This document shows, one piece after another, positions 45,503-57,143 of a stretch of DNA of 64,000 nucleotides. Source of the DNA: Pyropia yezoensis (lineage: Eukaryota; Rhodophyta; Bangiophyceae; Bangiales; Bangiaceae); NCBI GenBank assembly GCA_009829735.1, contig CM020620.1, forward strand, positions 12,397,420 to 12,461,419, read 5' to 3'. A program made the translations under genes and the position numbers. The notes beneath the pieces were generated by a model, which saw nothing but the letters and a program-made list of their open reading frames with translations, was not told where the DNA came from and searched no databases. Within the stretch, counting starts at the first letter, position 1. Each line of letters begins with the position of its first letter.

Positions 45503-46073
45503 GTGGTATGAAACTCGATCCTCTCATACACGTGTCAATATCCCTCGGGGGAATGGGACAGGTAACACAGAAAGGGGAACTACGAGAGTGGTATGCCTGT
45601 TGCCTCACGTGCCTGCTCGCAGAGCAAACAGATACGCACAGTAGTGCACACGGGGAAGAGGAAAGCAAACGCGCAGTTGTCTTTTTCCCTGAGGGCGCGG
45701 GCCAAGGGCGCCTCGCTGTCCCTCTTAATGTGCATCTCGGGGAGCCTCGGCACGTTGGCCAGGTAGCCCCCCCATACCCCCGAGTTGCCCCGACCCGAGT
45801 CTAACGTCACCAGGTCGGGGGCCATTATCACTACTAATTCTATTCTCCCTCACTAATCTCACACTCAAATTCTCTCAAATCAAGTCCCTGACAAATATGC
45901 AAAAACCCATCAGAAGTCCCTCTCTCACGTGTGGGTAGCGTAGTCCACCGCATCCCAGTGCCGGGCATGGGCCACGGCCGCCAACCATCACCACACGGCG
46001 GGCGTGTTCTGGCACCTGGTGCCCTCTGGTCGCAGTCCCGGGTCGGCGCCAAGTCGGGGCCAGGGATGCTACA
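45503..46073 (-). repeat. right arm of the 571-bp inverted repeat pair
   Basis: Reverse complement of the left arm, the same length. The 81-codon frame lies at 45580-45825 (-). A 6-bp direct repeat CTCCCC borders this arm alone (45497-45502 and 46074-46079), which would suit an independent insertion, but in such C-rich sequence it may be chance. Confidence 0.85.
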
Positions 46074-49000
46074 CTCCCCACCCAACGGGTGGTCTCCAGC
46101 CACCGCGCCCCGCCACATCACGCCGGTGTTCCAGCACTTATGGCGCCCGCCGTATCCATTTATCGGAAGTCTGTCGGCGTGGTCGGTCTGGGTGCCGCGG
46201 CGCTCGTCATTTGGAATGTCGCTGTACGCGCGCCGTGGGGCGCCACATCCGCCGCTTGTGTCGCCACCGCCGCATCTGCCCACCGCTATCCCCAACCCCC
46301 CCTCCCCCCCACACCCCACTATCAGTGGCCTCGTCTGCGCCGCGCGCGGGCGCGGCATGGAAAAGATTGCCCCTGCCCCCCCCCCCCCCGCTGCCGATGT
46401 CGCCCCCGCCGCGCACGGGGCGGGTCGGCCGCCAGCACCGCCCGGCAGGGTGAGGACGACGCCGACGCATCCGCCGCCGCGCACAGCCACTGGTGGCACC
46501 ACCCCCGGTCCCCCCCCCTCCCGCCGCACGACAACCACCCCGTTTCGCCCACCAGGCGCTTCTTCGCCTCCACCCACGCCCCCACCCGCCCCCACCCCCG
46601 CCCCCGCCCCCCTCACCGCTCGTGTCGCAAACGGCGACCGTCGGCAACGCCGCGACGGTGAGATTGGCGGCAGGGGTGGCAGCAACGGCATCTGCTGCAG
46701 CGGCAGTATCTATGGCTGTTGCGGTGTCCCTGACGCTGGCGTTCACGTTTCTGGCCGCTGGCTGGGAGTTCCTCTCTGCGGCGGCGGCGTATGAGATGGT
46801 CGAGGCTGAGGGGAGGGGACGATGTGGTCCGGGCGGTCGCTGCCGCGTCGTCGTCTGAAAAGGGGGGGGAGGGGGGGGGGGGGGGGTGCCACGCGCGTGC
46901 CTGTCTGAGGAGGTGGGGGCGGCGGTGGGGGGAAATGCGAAAGGATGGAGGGCCACGCACGCGAGGGGGAGGGCCTGCTCCCCCAGCGGCTATCGGCGCT
47001 GAAGCTGCCAGGACAGACGGCTGGCTCAAATTTGGAGGGGGCGGGCGCCCGCCGTCAGGCGGGCCGCGTCGCCCACGCCCATCACCCTGTGCGGGCCAGT
47101 TTCCAGCAGGATTGGCTCCCGACACCTTCTTCTTCATCGGCGGGTGTGCACACCAGCTGCTGAGTGCTTCCGGCGGGGAGCCACCGGGTGTGCTGGAGGC
47201 AAAAGGAACGGGGAGGGGAGGAGCGCAGGCAAGTGGAGAAAGAACGAAAAGAAAACCCAAAAACGTCTAAGCGCGCTGCTCATCCTCAGCAACGCCGTTC
47301 CTCTTGCGCCCACGTGCCTTACATGGAGCTTCCTCTTCAATGGTCGTGCGAATGTGGCAGAGGGTAGGCTCTTGAGGGAAGCTCCGGGGTCTCCCCGGGG
47401 CCATCTTGTAAAATCAACAGTGCTTCGGGTTCTTGCTCCCTCGAGCTCTTGTCCTTGAAACCTTTGCCTCTGACGCGACGGCCGAGTGGACCACGCAAGG
47501 TCTCTGACCTGTTCCTTTCTGGCCTGTCTGTGGGTTCCTGTGTGTGTGTGGTTGCGGGGTCCGTAGGGCCATAACGCTACACCGCCTGCGCCCGCGCCTG
47601 AATGGGGCGGAGATTACTCGCTCCAGCCAGTACAGGTAAACTTGGTGTCGGATGCAGGTCGGGCCTCAGAACAGCCCTCAGATATCAGAGCGCTGCCTTT
47701 ATGTCCCGCACTGCTTGTTGGTGCGCCCCAGAAAACCAAAGAGAAGTGCACTCCATTCACAGTGCTCCGGACTGTCTGCCGCACCTATCGGAGGCGTCCA
47801 TAGCGGAGAGTCTCCCCGAAGAGCACAGATATGGCGCAGTGCAGGCCCCGGTCCGGAGGCCGGTTTTCGGGGTGGAGAACGCGGCTGGGGAAGGAGATGG
47901 GCGCGACGACGGAAGCGACAAGCGGCGGTGCGTCCTGTGAGCAGCGGCGAGCGGGTTGCGGGCCAGTAGGCGCCGACATGGGGCAGCCCCCTGCGTGGGA
48001 CGAGTGGCTGTATACATGGGACCAGCAGCCCCCACCGTTGTGCTAGCAGCCCCCGGCACTGGCCCGCTCCGACAGGAACGTGACCTTCTTTCAATTCTTG
48101 CTGATTTCTGGATTCTGTCCTCATGGTCCGAGACTGACTCTCCCAGACGGGCTCCCAGCTAATCAGACACGCCGCATAAACCAACTCCCCGGCCGATATG
48201 CCCCCCCAGGCTGAAATCGCTTCTACCCCTCTTCACATCTCCGGGAAAACAAGTGGTTGCGCCAAGATCTCCCGCAAAGTGCTCCCGACAGTAGAAGACC
48301 TCGGACTTCTGTGAAGATATAGTGAGAAGCAGTTGCGGCCCTTTCTGGCCCTGCATACGACCACACTATTGGGTTGTCAAGCAGCTTATAGCGCTGTCAA
48401 GCCCATGCGGCGTCTGTAGAGGCCAGAAGTTGACTCCATGTCTCGGTCACGAGCCGCCATGACAGAATTCAGCAAGCAGGAGCATAAGACGATGCTCAGA
48501 TGCAAAAAGACACAGGCACAATGGGAGCACCATATAAACGCGGAGCCGGAAAACCTGCGTACGTTGAGAATGGAAGGGAATGCCTCCAAACGAAAATTGA
48601 AATAGGAAATTTTATCCTCACGAACAGATCATGTATTTCAGTACCCAGAAGTTTGTCTCATGGCGACAATAACAACAATAGGCCCACAACAGGCCAATGG
48701 CATGCCTCCGACACCGCGCAACTGGCCAATGAGTGCTCCGCTTAAGTATGGAAACAGTACGATTTCAGACTTTCTCGAGATTTCTGACCACATTGAAGGT
48801 GAAACAGGCATCGCAGGAACCAGCTGCGACCTCTTCCAGTGTTCTTGAGTGGACCGGGCCGAGATAGAGGGAAATTCGCCGAGATCGTGAGAGAAAACAA
48901 CAGCTACCTGACCAGCCAGCGTTCGGTACAAGATCCGCCGCGATTGCAGCCAACCATCGCCTGATCAAAAGGAAAGCCTCGCAGCACGCTATTGGTCCGC

Positions 49001-49930
49001 TGCGAGCTCCCAGCTTGCGGTTGGCTCATGGCCTTGTTGTGACGCTATTGCTCTTGTCTCGATGAGACAAAATTCGGGGAACTGCAATAGTTCTGTCCCA
49101 GTGCTTCACTTCATTGCACTGACGGGACTCTGACAGAAGGTGCTTGTGGCGTCTTACACAAAATCGTGCACAGTCTGTCAAAGTTGGGCAGATGGACCGG
49201 TGTCATTGCATGTGTACATTTTTGCGCATTGATTGTATGTATAGCGGTTTTCTATAGAAGACTCATTCTTTTTGCGCAACCTAGTTTCTTGTTTCCCATT
49301 ACAGTCGATGCAGCTCGACGAGCTCTTTCTGCTCATGATATTTGTTCTCCACCTCCTCGTCTTGGCTGTCTCTTGCTGCCGTTTCTGTGGAAAAAAAATA
49401 GTCACGTACGTTCCAACGGACATGAGGAAAGTGTCCAATTCTATAGGGTTCAGGAAGGCTACTTGCCAGGACAATGGGCGAATTCTCGGTACTGGCGTGC
49501 GCGCTGTACGCATTTGTCTGGATTTTTGTTCGCCAGCTGGGGCCACGGCGCTTTTGATTGGACGCCTTGCATTGTGCCGCTCCCAGTACTGGAGCTTTCT
49601 GTCGAGCGAGGGTGTCTAACTTCCTCACAGAGACCAGAGCGCATTGCAGGCTGTATTCGTTTCGCAGGTGATGGAGGCTACTCTGGTTCCGAGTATTATA
49701 GAGCAGACAATCTTCCGAGGCCCGTATCTCTGGTCGGGCTTCTGGAGAAAAACGAGTCTTCTAAAGTAAGCCGCCACATGTATCTAATTCTTCGAGACCT
49801 TCATCCCCCCCCTGCCAACAGACCTGTCGCTATCTTAGGGGTCGTCGAACGACGGGCTTTCTGACCGTCTAAGGGGTCACGTGTTGTATTTTCCCAGCCG
49901 GGATCCACTCCGCTATGGTCGGCGATGTGA
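46074..49930. other. spacer without a confident gene
   Basis: At 46140 (+) an ATG opens a short frame with a membrane-anchor-like start (VGVVGLGAAALVIW), soon turning to low complexity. At about 46660-46800 (+) another frame has a hydrophobic Ala/Val stretch. Either could be an exon of a membrane protein but neither shows a domain. From about 47270 composition falls to near 50% GC and nothing is recognised. A GTG-initiated open frame at 49166-49864 has no ATG until near its end and was not called. Confidence 0.4.
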
Positions 49931-50759
49931 CGGGCGTTTTCGGACACGCTCCGAATTTGTGGCGGACGGAGTTTGTGGCGCCACAATCTCCGTGCCACGA
50001 AGTCCAGGTTCTTTGAGACATCAGCCAGTCACCTCGATTGTGGCAGGAGTTGCAGAAGTAAAGTACCATGCAAGATAGTTTAAATCGCAGCGTCTCGATC
50101 TCCCAGAACGAAAAACCCTTTTCGGCGCTGTGTCCTGGACGCGGCCCCACCCAACCTCGACGGGGGGAGCTAGTGGTGGGCAGTAGGCGCGAGATGATAA
50201 CGTGAGGAGGTTGGCGGGACATTCGAAGTGAAGAGAGAAAACGGCCCTCGCAACCCCTTCCCTGGCCTGCGTGGATCGAGCGCACTCGGACACGCCATGC
50301 GCCCGCGCCCCTCCCCTGGCCGTCCTTATCGTAAGCACACGGCACGCTTGGACGAAGGGTAGGATGCGGCCACTTCGTGAGGTGCAGGTGGCGGGAGGAG
50401 GTGGGTGTCCGCCGGTGGGTGGTGGGCGAGTGCCCGTGGGGGGGGGGAGGGTGTGGTGCGAAGAACAGGCGGTGCTGCATCCTCCAGTCCCAGCCGTTCG
50501 ACGGCGCGCTTAGTTGATCCGTGTTTGAACCGAGAGCGTCACAAGCTCAACTCGTCAAAAGTACGAAAAGTTGTTGTCAACTCTTGAGGCAAGACTGCCA
50601 CAAAGAGTGGCGCCGCATTGTTTGGCCGATGCCATGGGGCGCCACATCGAATTTGTGGCAGTGGCAAGACCCTACAAGTGGGATTCGGGGGCCAATCAGA
50701 TCATGCCACGCCTTGCCACAAACTCACTGCCACAAACTCGACCGTGTCCCAAAACGCCC
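49931..50759. mobile_element. candidate MITE, about 828 bp, with imperfect terminal inverted repeats
   Basis: The left end GGGCGTTTTCGGACACG (from 49932), followed by two copies of a TTTGTGGC motif, is mirrored at the right end, whose complement reads GGGCGTTTTGGGACACGG and also carries two TTTGTGGC motifs. TGA occurs outside both ends (49928-49930 and 50760-50762), which suits a 3-bp TNA duplication as in PIF/Harbinger elements. There is one extra C at the left. Inside, further TGTGGC/GCCACA motifs include a 14-bp palindrome TTGTGGCGCCACAA (49973-49986). No transposase is encoded, so it would be non-autonomous. Confidence 0.55.
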
Positions 50760-50762
50760 TGA

Positions 50763-51641
50763 GGGACTCTCCTCTACCAGATCTCGGTATGACGGCCATA
50801 CGTGGCATACGTGGCAGGGATCTACCGCATTCTGAACGGGATCTGCACCCGCTGAAAGTCCTAGACACTGTGGATTATCTAGATATGTAAACGGAAGTTG
50901 TGAAAAACTGGCGTCACTTGTGAAGATCAAATCTCACCAGATTCTGGTGTCGGACGGATACAAGCCCCTCTGCGCCGTGGGAAGCACCGGCGAGATCAAT
51001 TGTCTGTGCTTTTGTTGCCATGACCAGGGTCTGCGCGACGCGAGCCCGGCCGAGCTCGCGGCGCAAGCCGCGGGCTTGCCTCGTCTCCCGGCCTTGTCAC
51101 AGCACGGCCGGGTCTCGCGGCAGCGCCAGCGGCACGCAGACGCTGCCGCCGCGCCCGCCGTCCCGTCTCGGTTTGCTGCGCGCCCGCCCCCGCGGCGCGG
51201 CGATCACCCCGCTTGCCCTTGAGACAAGCCCCGCCTCTGCCTCTCCCTCCTGCGCCCAACGACGTCGGGGGCGCACACCAGGTGGGACATCCGACACGGC
51301 TTCCCTTCTCCCCAACCCCCCCCCCCCCCCGCCCCCCCGCCCATGCAACCACGGCCCCGCCCCGGCGCGTCCACTGGCGGCTGTGCCAGCCGGCGGCTGT
51401 GCCAGCCGGCGGCGGCCCTCCACCCTGCCCCCAGGACCCCTCCCTGCGCTGCCCCCCCCCCCCCCCCCCCCCACTGCGCCGTTGGCTGCGCCCGACACGC
51501 CAGCCACCCCCGTCGGCATTCGCCTGTCATTGCTGCGCACCACCCCGCGCCTCTTCCCCCCCCAACTTGCGCGGCCCCTGCCAGGGGGCAGCGCCGCGAC
51601 GCGTGCGCGCGGCGGGCTCGCCGCCGCCCCCCCCCGCCGCC
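50763..51641. other. upstream region of the hydrolase gene
   Basis: To about 51010 ordinary mixed sequence; then GC-rich with C runs at about 51316 and 51460. It presumably contains the promoter and 5' leader of the hydrolase gene. Open frames here are a result of composition. Confidence 0.5.
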
Positions 51642-52748
51642 ATGGGCCTCGAGGCGATGCCGGGCGCGCGGTGCGGCGTCGACGAGGCGCCCCTCTACGT
51701 CGTGCGGCTGACCAATGAGGGGGAGGAGGAGGTTGAGAATGGGGAACTGGTGTCCGACGCGATCGTGCGGCGGCTGCAGCAGCGCGCCGCCCCCATCACC
51801 GACGTCATCCTGCTGACGCACGGCTTTGGCCACACCCTGGACAGCGGCGCGGTGGCGTGCCGCACGTGGGTGCAGCGGATGGCCACCTGTGAGGGGGAGG
51901 TGGCGGCGCTGCGGGTGGCGCGGGGGGGCGCCCCATTTCGGCCCCTCGTCGTCGCGCTGTGCTGGCCGTCCAACCCGACGGCGCCCCCGGGCTGGCGTGA
52001 GGTGAGCTCCTTCCTGGTGGACTGGACGGTGGGCCTGCCGCACCGGCTAGCCGACGCAGTGCGTCCCAAGTTGTCTTGGTACATGGCGTTTATGCGGTTT
52101 GAGCCGCGCGCCCGCCGCATCGGCGGCCGCGTCGGGCGGCAGCTGCTGCGGCGGTTCAAGGCGGCGGCGACGACCCGGATGGCGGCGGGCGGCGACGGCG
52201 GCGGCGGCGGTGGCGACACCCGCGTCCGGTACCACGCGTTTGGCCACAGCCTGGGGGTGCAGCTGATCTGCTCCCTGCTGCAGCCCACCAACGCAGAGGC
52301 GCACGCCGCCACGAGCGGGGGGGGCGCCGACGACACGGCGGCAGACACCCTCGACACGCTGGTGCTGGTACAAGGGGCGGCGCACAGCTCCTGCTTTGGG
52401 GTAGGCGGCCCGTTTGCCGCCGTCCCCGCCCGCGTCGGCGGCGTCCTCCTCGTCACCTACAACGTCACGGACGTGGTGCTCGTCGCGTACGCGCAGACGT
52501 TTGGGGCGGACGCGGGGCTGCCGATGGGCACCGTCGGTGCCCACCCGCCCCGCGGCGCGGGGCAGTGGTGCGAGATGGGCGGCGAGGGGGTGGCCTACGG
52601 CTGGGCGCCGGGGCTCGTCAACGTCGACGCCGGGCCGCACATCCGGTCGCGGGGCGCGGCCTCTACTGGTGACTTGCTGAGCGCCCACAGCGACTTCATG
52701 AGCCCCGCCGTCATGCACGCGTTTTGGGCAGCGATGCGGGTGGCCTAG
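51642..52748 (+). CDS. alpha/beta hydrolase-fold protein (DUF900/esterase-like)
   Basis: 368 residues from the ATG at 51642 in strong context (GCCGCCATGG). The start at this Met excludes an upstream low-complexity stretch. An early strand and oxyanion-type loop read VILLTHGFGHTL (from about residue 52), then VVALCWPSN, and the nucleophile elbow FGHSLGVQL puts the catalytic Ser at 203. A late SAHSDFM gives a candidate catalytic His at 349; an Asp in NVTDVVL is a candidate acid. A Gly-rich insert (about 183-190) precedes the elbow. The HGF...WPS...HSLG order resembles DUF900-type and other serine esterases. The substrate is unknown, and neither a signal peptide nor a membrane segment is visible, so it is likely cytosolic. 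Confidence 0.75.
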   Translation: MGLEAMPGARCGVDEAPLYVVRLTNEGEEEVENGELVSDAIVRRLQQRAAPITDVILLTHGFGHTLDSGAVACRTWVQRMATCEGEVAALRVARGGAPFRPLVVALCWPSNPTAPPGWREVSSFLVDWTVGLPHRLADAVRPKLSWYMAFMRFEPRARRIGGRVGRQLLRRFKAAATTRMAAGGDGGGGGGDTRVRYHAFGHSLGVQLICSLLQPTNAEAHAATSGGGADDTAADTLDTLVLVQGAAHSSCFGVGGPFAAVPARVGGVLLVTYNVTDVVLVAYAQTFGADAGLPMGTVGAHPPRGAGQWCEMGGEGVAYGWAPGLVNVDAGPHIRSRGAASTGDLLSAHSDFMSPAVMHAFWAAMRVA

Positions 52749-53769
52749 GCTTTGTGCACTGTTTATGGTTTAGGGAGCACTGCGCAGCGATTTGTCCGGC
52801 CAGCCGTACAAGCGTGGGCAACCATCGTGCCCCGCAGAGGGGACACAGACAAGCAGGTAAGAGAGACAGCGAGAGTGGCGCGCGTGGGCAGGAGGGCGGG
52901 CGCGCGAGGGCAGCAGGCGTGCCGACCATGGAGCCAGCGTCTGCGGCCGCGCGCAACCCTTGAAGAAAAGCTCCCGCCGGGGGACGAGAACCTCCTGGGA
53001 CCGAATTCTAGCCGTGCACGGCTGGTGCCAAGCCGTGCGGGTCGCGAAAAAACTGCGCAGAGGCGCAGCATTTCTTATCGCCTGTCAAAAGTTTCGTGCT
53101 TTTTTGGGAAATTCTCGAGCAAAAACCTGCATAAAACCTGCATCGACCCCCCCTCAAGGCATCATAGACACCGCTTTTACCCCCGCTTCTTGCTTCCTGC
53201 CTACAACAGCTCGGGCGATTGGTAGTCGCCACCTCCCTAGGTATGAACGGAAGCGCACGGGGCAGGAGAGCACTCTCTTGAAGCGCAAAGAAGCGACCGA
53301 CCATCGCTACGCTTGGGAGCAATGTTTATACAAACGCGTTTAAAAACCGCGCAATCTCTCGCACTGGTTAAGTAAAAACCTGCGCGACGACAGCTTTCGA
53401 GGGTCTGCACGGAAAAATCTCTCCGCCTTGCTCAACATCTACAACGTGAATGCTGACCAATGGAACGCTCCGTCCAGCAAACAGCAGCGCCGCCGCTGTT
53501 GTCATTGGTTGACACAACACCGACAGCGGCCGTCGTGTCGGTCATCCTGGTGGAGATTCTTTGGCCTCAGCCCATCCCCTCGATCAGAAAAGCAAAGTTC
53601 TGCTCGAGCCGTTCATTTTCGTGCTCGAGCAGGGCAAGAATTTGCACAACGAAGCAAGAGATCTGGCCAAAATCGGGCTTGTATCTTGACAGGGGATAAG
53701 CAGTGCTGCGAGGGTGCAAACGGGGCGATGCGCCTGCATTCTCGTGCACAACGGCCACCTCGTTGGACG
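52749..53769. other. convergent spacer between hydrolase and zinc-site protein genes
   Basis: About 1 kb of near 52% GC sequence. It contains a perfect 14-bp palindrome AGCCGTGCACGGCT near 53022, the phrase AAAACCTGC three times between about 53120 and 53385, and a 10-bp stem hairpin (separate entry). No gene seen. Confidence 0.5.
53600..53632. repeat. perfect 10-bp stem hairpin
   Basis: CTGCTCGAGC (53600-53609), 13-base loop, GCTCGAGCAG (53623-53632). It lies about 140 bp beyond the stop of the minus-strand gene in a convergent spacer, where it could shape a transcript end; this role is unproven. Confidence 0.6.
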
Positions 53770-54407
53770 TCAGTCAGTCAGGAGCTCCTCCTCTACGTGT
53801 TTGTCGAGGGTGCCGGCGTCCCCCCCGTGGCGCGCACGCGACAGGGAGGAAACGCGGCGGCGTCGTAGAGCGCCCCCCTCCGCCACCACGTCGCGACGCA
53901 GCCGCCACCGGCCGGCGGGCGCGCGCCGACGCGCCGCGCGGCGGCGGTGCACCCGCCAAGAGGCGCCGCCCCGCCGGCGGGGACCCCCCCACCTGGGGAA
54001 GGAAGGGGTGCCGCGGGCGGCGGCGGCTGCCGCCCGCCCGCCGCCGCGGCCCCCCGGCCGCCCGTCGGCAACGCCGGCCGACGGGGGCGGGCGGCGGCGG
54101 CGGCGGCGCGGCGCGCCACCGCCACCCCCACTGCGGCGGGCGGGGGGGCGGCCGCCGCGGGGGCAGGCGCGTGCGCAGGGCGGCGGCTGTCCGCCCAGCG
54201 CGCGGCGGGCGCCCGCCGCAGTAGCGGCCGGCCCGCTCAGCGAGGCGCCGCAGCGACGACTCGCACCGGCAGCCCCCGGTGCTTGGCGTCCGAGTGCTGC
54301 GCCACCGCCGCGTCTGTGACAAACACCCGCCCCGCGGCGACGCCGCCGTCGCAGTGGCCACAGCGAAAGCGGCCGGCGACGGCGGGGCGGGGCCTGGTGC
54401 CGGGTAC

Positions 54408-54438
<31 letters not shown>

Positions 54439-54584
54439 CGCCGCGGCGGCCGCCGCCTCGGCCGCCCGACGGCGGGTCATGGGCGCGCTGTCGAGGGCGG
54501 GCGTCGACGCGCGCGCCGCCGCGGCGGCACGCCGCGCGTCGCGCGCCGCGTGCGCCGCCGCCGCCGCCGCCGACGGGCCGCCAC

Positions 54585-54627
<43 letters not shown>

Positions 54628-57143
54628 GCCGCCGCCGCCGCTGCCGCCCGCGTCGCCGCCGCCGCCGCCGCCGCCGCCGCCCGGCGGCGGGGGCGGCTCG
54701 GGCTTGGCCCGCTTCCTGCCGCCGCCGCCGCCGCCCGGTTCGCCGCCCGGCGGCGGTGCTGGCGGGGGCGGCTCGAGCTTGGCCCGTTTCGTGCCGCCGC
54801 CGCCCGCGTCGCCGCCGGCACCGCCGGCTGGCGGCGGCAGGGGCGGCTCGGGCTTGGCCGGCTTCTTGCCGCCGAGGCCCGCGTCGCCATAGGCAACGCT
54901 GCCGGCACCGCTGGCCGGTGGCGGGGGCGGCTCGGGCTTGGCCCGCTTCCTGCCGCCGCCGCCCGCGTCGCCGCCGCCGCCGCCGTCGACCGATGGCGGG
55001 GGCGGCTCGGGCTTGGCCCGCTTCCTGCCGCCGCCGCCGCCGCCCGGTTCGCCGCCGGGCGGCGGTGCCGGCGGGGGCGGCTCGGGCTTCGCCCGCTTCG
55101 TGCCGCCGCCGCCCGCGTCGCGGCCAGCACCGCCGGCCGGCGGCGGGGGCGGCTCGGGCTTGGCCCGCTTCGTGCCGCCACCGCACGCGTCGCGGCCAGC
55201 ACCGCCGGCTGGCGACGGGGGCGGCTCGGGCTTGGCCCGCTTCGTGCCACCGCCGCCCGCGTCGCCGCCGCCGCCGCCGGCCGGCGGCGGGGGCGGCTCG
55301 GGCTTGACCCGCTTCATCCCGCCGCCGCCGCCGCCGGCCGGCGGCGGGGGCGGCTCTGGCTTGGCCCGCTTCATCCCGCCGCCGCCGCCGCCACCCGCGT
55401 CGCCGCCGGCACCGCCGCCGGGCAGCGAGAGCGGTTCGAGCTTGGCCCGCTTCTTGCCGCCGCCGCCCGCCGGGAGCGCGTCGCGGAGGAGCGCGTCAGC
55501 CGGCGCCCCGCGCTTGCGCTTGCCCGCCCCCGCCGCCGCGGCGGCGGCCGCCGCGGCGCGCGACAGCGTCGGCACCACCACCACCCGCCGGCCGGCCCAC
55601 GCAACGTGCGCGCATGGGTGCCCCCCGGCCAGCCGCTGGCGGGCGCCGACCCAGTCAGCGAGCGGCGGCGGCTCGGCGCACGCCGCGCAGTAGGCGTGCC
55701 AGACGAGCACCGGCGCGGCGGCGACGGCGGCGGCGGGCGGCGTCGCGGCCGCCGCCGCCGCCGCCGCCGCGGCCGCCGCCGCGGTCGCCGCCGCGACCGC
55801 CGCGGCCGCGTCTGCTTCCGGGATGGCCCGCTCTGGGTGCGCCGCCACGAGGTGGCCGACGAGCCGCCGGTGGACAGACGGCCGCAGCTCGACGGGCGCG
55901 GGGAGGGCGTCGCAGGCGGGGCAGGCAGTGGCGGGCACCGCGGCGGCGCGGAGGCGGACCGCCGCCGCCACCGACGCCTCGACAGCGGCGGTGGGCGCCG
56001 CCGCGGCGGCGGCCCCGCCCGCGGGGGCCGCCGCCCCGCCAGTGGGGGCGGCCGCCCCGTCGCTGGCGGCAGCCGCCGCACCACCGCCGGCCACAGCGGC
56101 GGCCGCCGCCGCCGCCCCCCCCTCGACGGCCGCGGCGATGGCCGCGTCCCGGGCGGCCGCCGCCCCCGCCAAGGCGAGGACGCCCAGCACGGCGGCGACC
56201 GCCCACGCCGCCTGCGGCGGCGCCCACAGCACCGCCTGCTCCCGCCGCGGCACGGCGTCCAGCACCCGCCCGAGCGATGCGAGCAGCCGCGCCACCGCCG
56301 GCGGCGCGTCGAGGGCGGGCGCCACACGCGCCGCCGCCAGCGGCAGCAGGTCGGCCAGGGCGGCGGCGGCCGCGGTCGCCAGCGGCAGCGTGCCCGCGTC
56401 GAGCGCGGCGGCAACGGCGGCGGCGGCGGCGGCGGCGCGGGCGGGCGTGCGGGCGGTCGCCGCCTGGTGCGCCGCCACCGCCGCCACCGACGGGAAGGCC
56501 CACCCGCAGCACGCGCAGGGGGCGCCAAAGAGGTCGGGCAGGCGCGCCGCGGCGGCGGCCACCGCCGCGTCGACGGTCAGGGGCGGGTCACGGCCCGCGC
56601 CGGCGTCGTGGTCGACGGCGGCGACGCCGACGACGCCGCCGACGAGGCCCCAAATCGCGGCCGCCACCTTGGGGAACCCCCGCAGCTGCTCGTACAGCAG
56701 CGGGCAGCGGGCGTGCATCGCGGCGAGCGCCTCCATGGCCACAACGATGGGGCGCGCCGCCGTCGCGGGGGGGGGGCCCTCTGCGGCAAGCACTTTGGGA
56801 CCGCCCCCCCCACCGCCCCCCGCCGCCGACGGCCGCACCCACTTGCCGTCCGCGTCGAGGACGCCCGGCACGGCGTCCCCCGCGGCGACCGCGACGAGCA
56901 CTGGGTGGTGCCTCTTCAGCAGCCGCCCTATGGTCGGGTCGGCCACGCCCGCCGCTGCCACCAGCGCGTCCACCCGCGCCTGCGCGACGAGGTGCCGGTG
57001 ACGGCGGCGCCCCGCGCCGCCGACGCGGCCTCGTCAATCGCCGCCGCGGCGGCGGCCGCCCACGTCGACGGCTCCCCCGCCGGCGGCAGCGCGGCGGGGA
57101 GGTCCGCCTCGATCACCACCCCGCGCACCGCGTGCGCCGCCAT
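53770..57143 (-). CDS. large Ala/Pro-rich protein with three CxxC...H sites and KRAKPEP repeats
   Basis: The best ATG on the minus strand is the complement of 57141-57143 (MAAHAVRGVVIEADLP). At about 57000 the frame must shift by one base to join the long frame that runs to the stop at 53770 (about 1,120 codons). No clear splice signals mark this, so it may be a sequencing error in GC-rich DNA, a short intron or a real break. The first half is Ala-rich with CxxC...H sites at about 56520-56470 (CACCGWAF...H), 55930-55820 (CPAC...H...H) and 55690-55600 (CAAC...H...H), suggesting zinc binding. Next come eleven copies of a KR-A-K-P/L-EP unit separated by Pro/Gly linkers; their basic cores could serve as nuclear localisation signals. 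The end is Arg-rich. The family is not recognised; a nuclear or nucleic-acid role is inferred only. Confidence 0.5.
54690..55460 (-). repeat. coding minisatellite, eleven KRAKPEP units
   Basis: Imperfect units of mostly about 45-80 bp encode GGGG-x-KRAKPEPPPPP with variants KRVKPEP, KPAKPEP and KRAKLEP. Indels between units are whole codons as far as can be seen, which argues that the frame is used. A long G run at about 54410-54434 follows outside the array. Confidence 0.75.

Noticed and set aside
46140-46664. Possible membrane-anchored protein starting at ATG 46140
   Set aside because: The first 30 residues look plausible, but the frame then becomes low complexity and no second exon could be identified.
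49166-49864. 232-codon open frame with a hydrophobic start
   Set aside because: It begins at GTG, has no ATG until near its end, shows no domain, and its codon use differs from that of the host genes.
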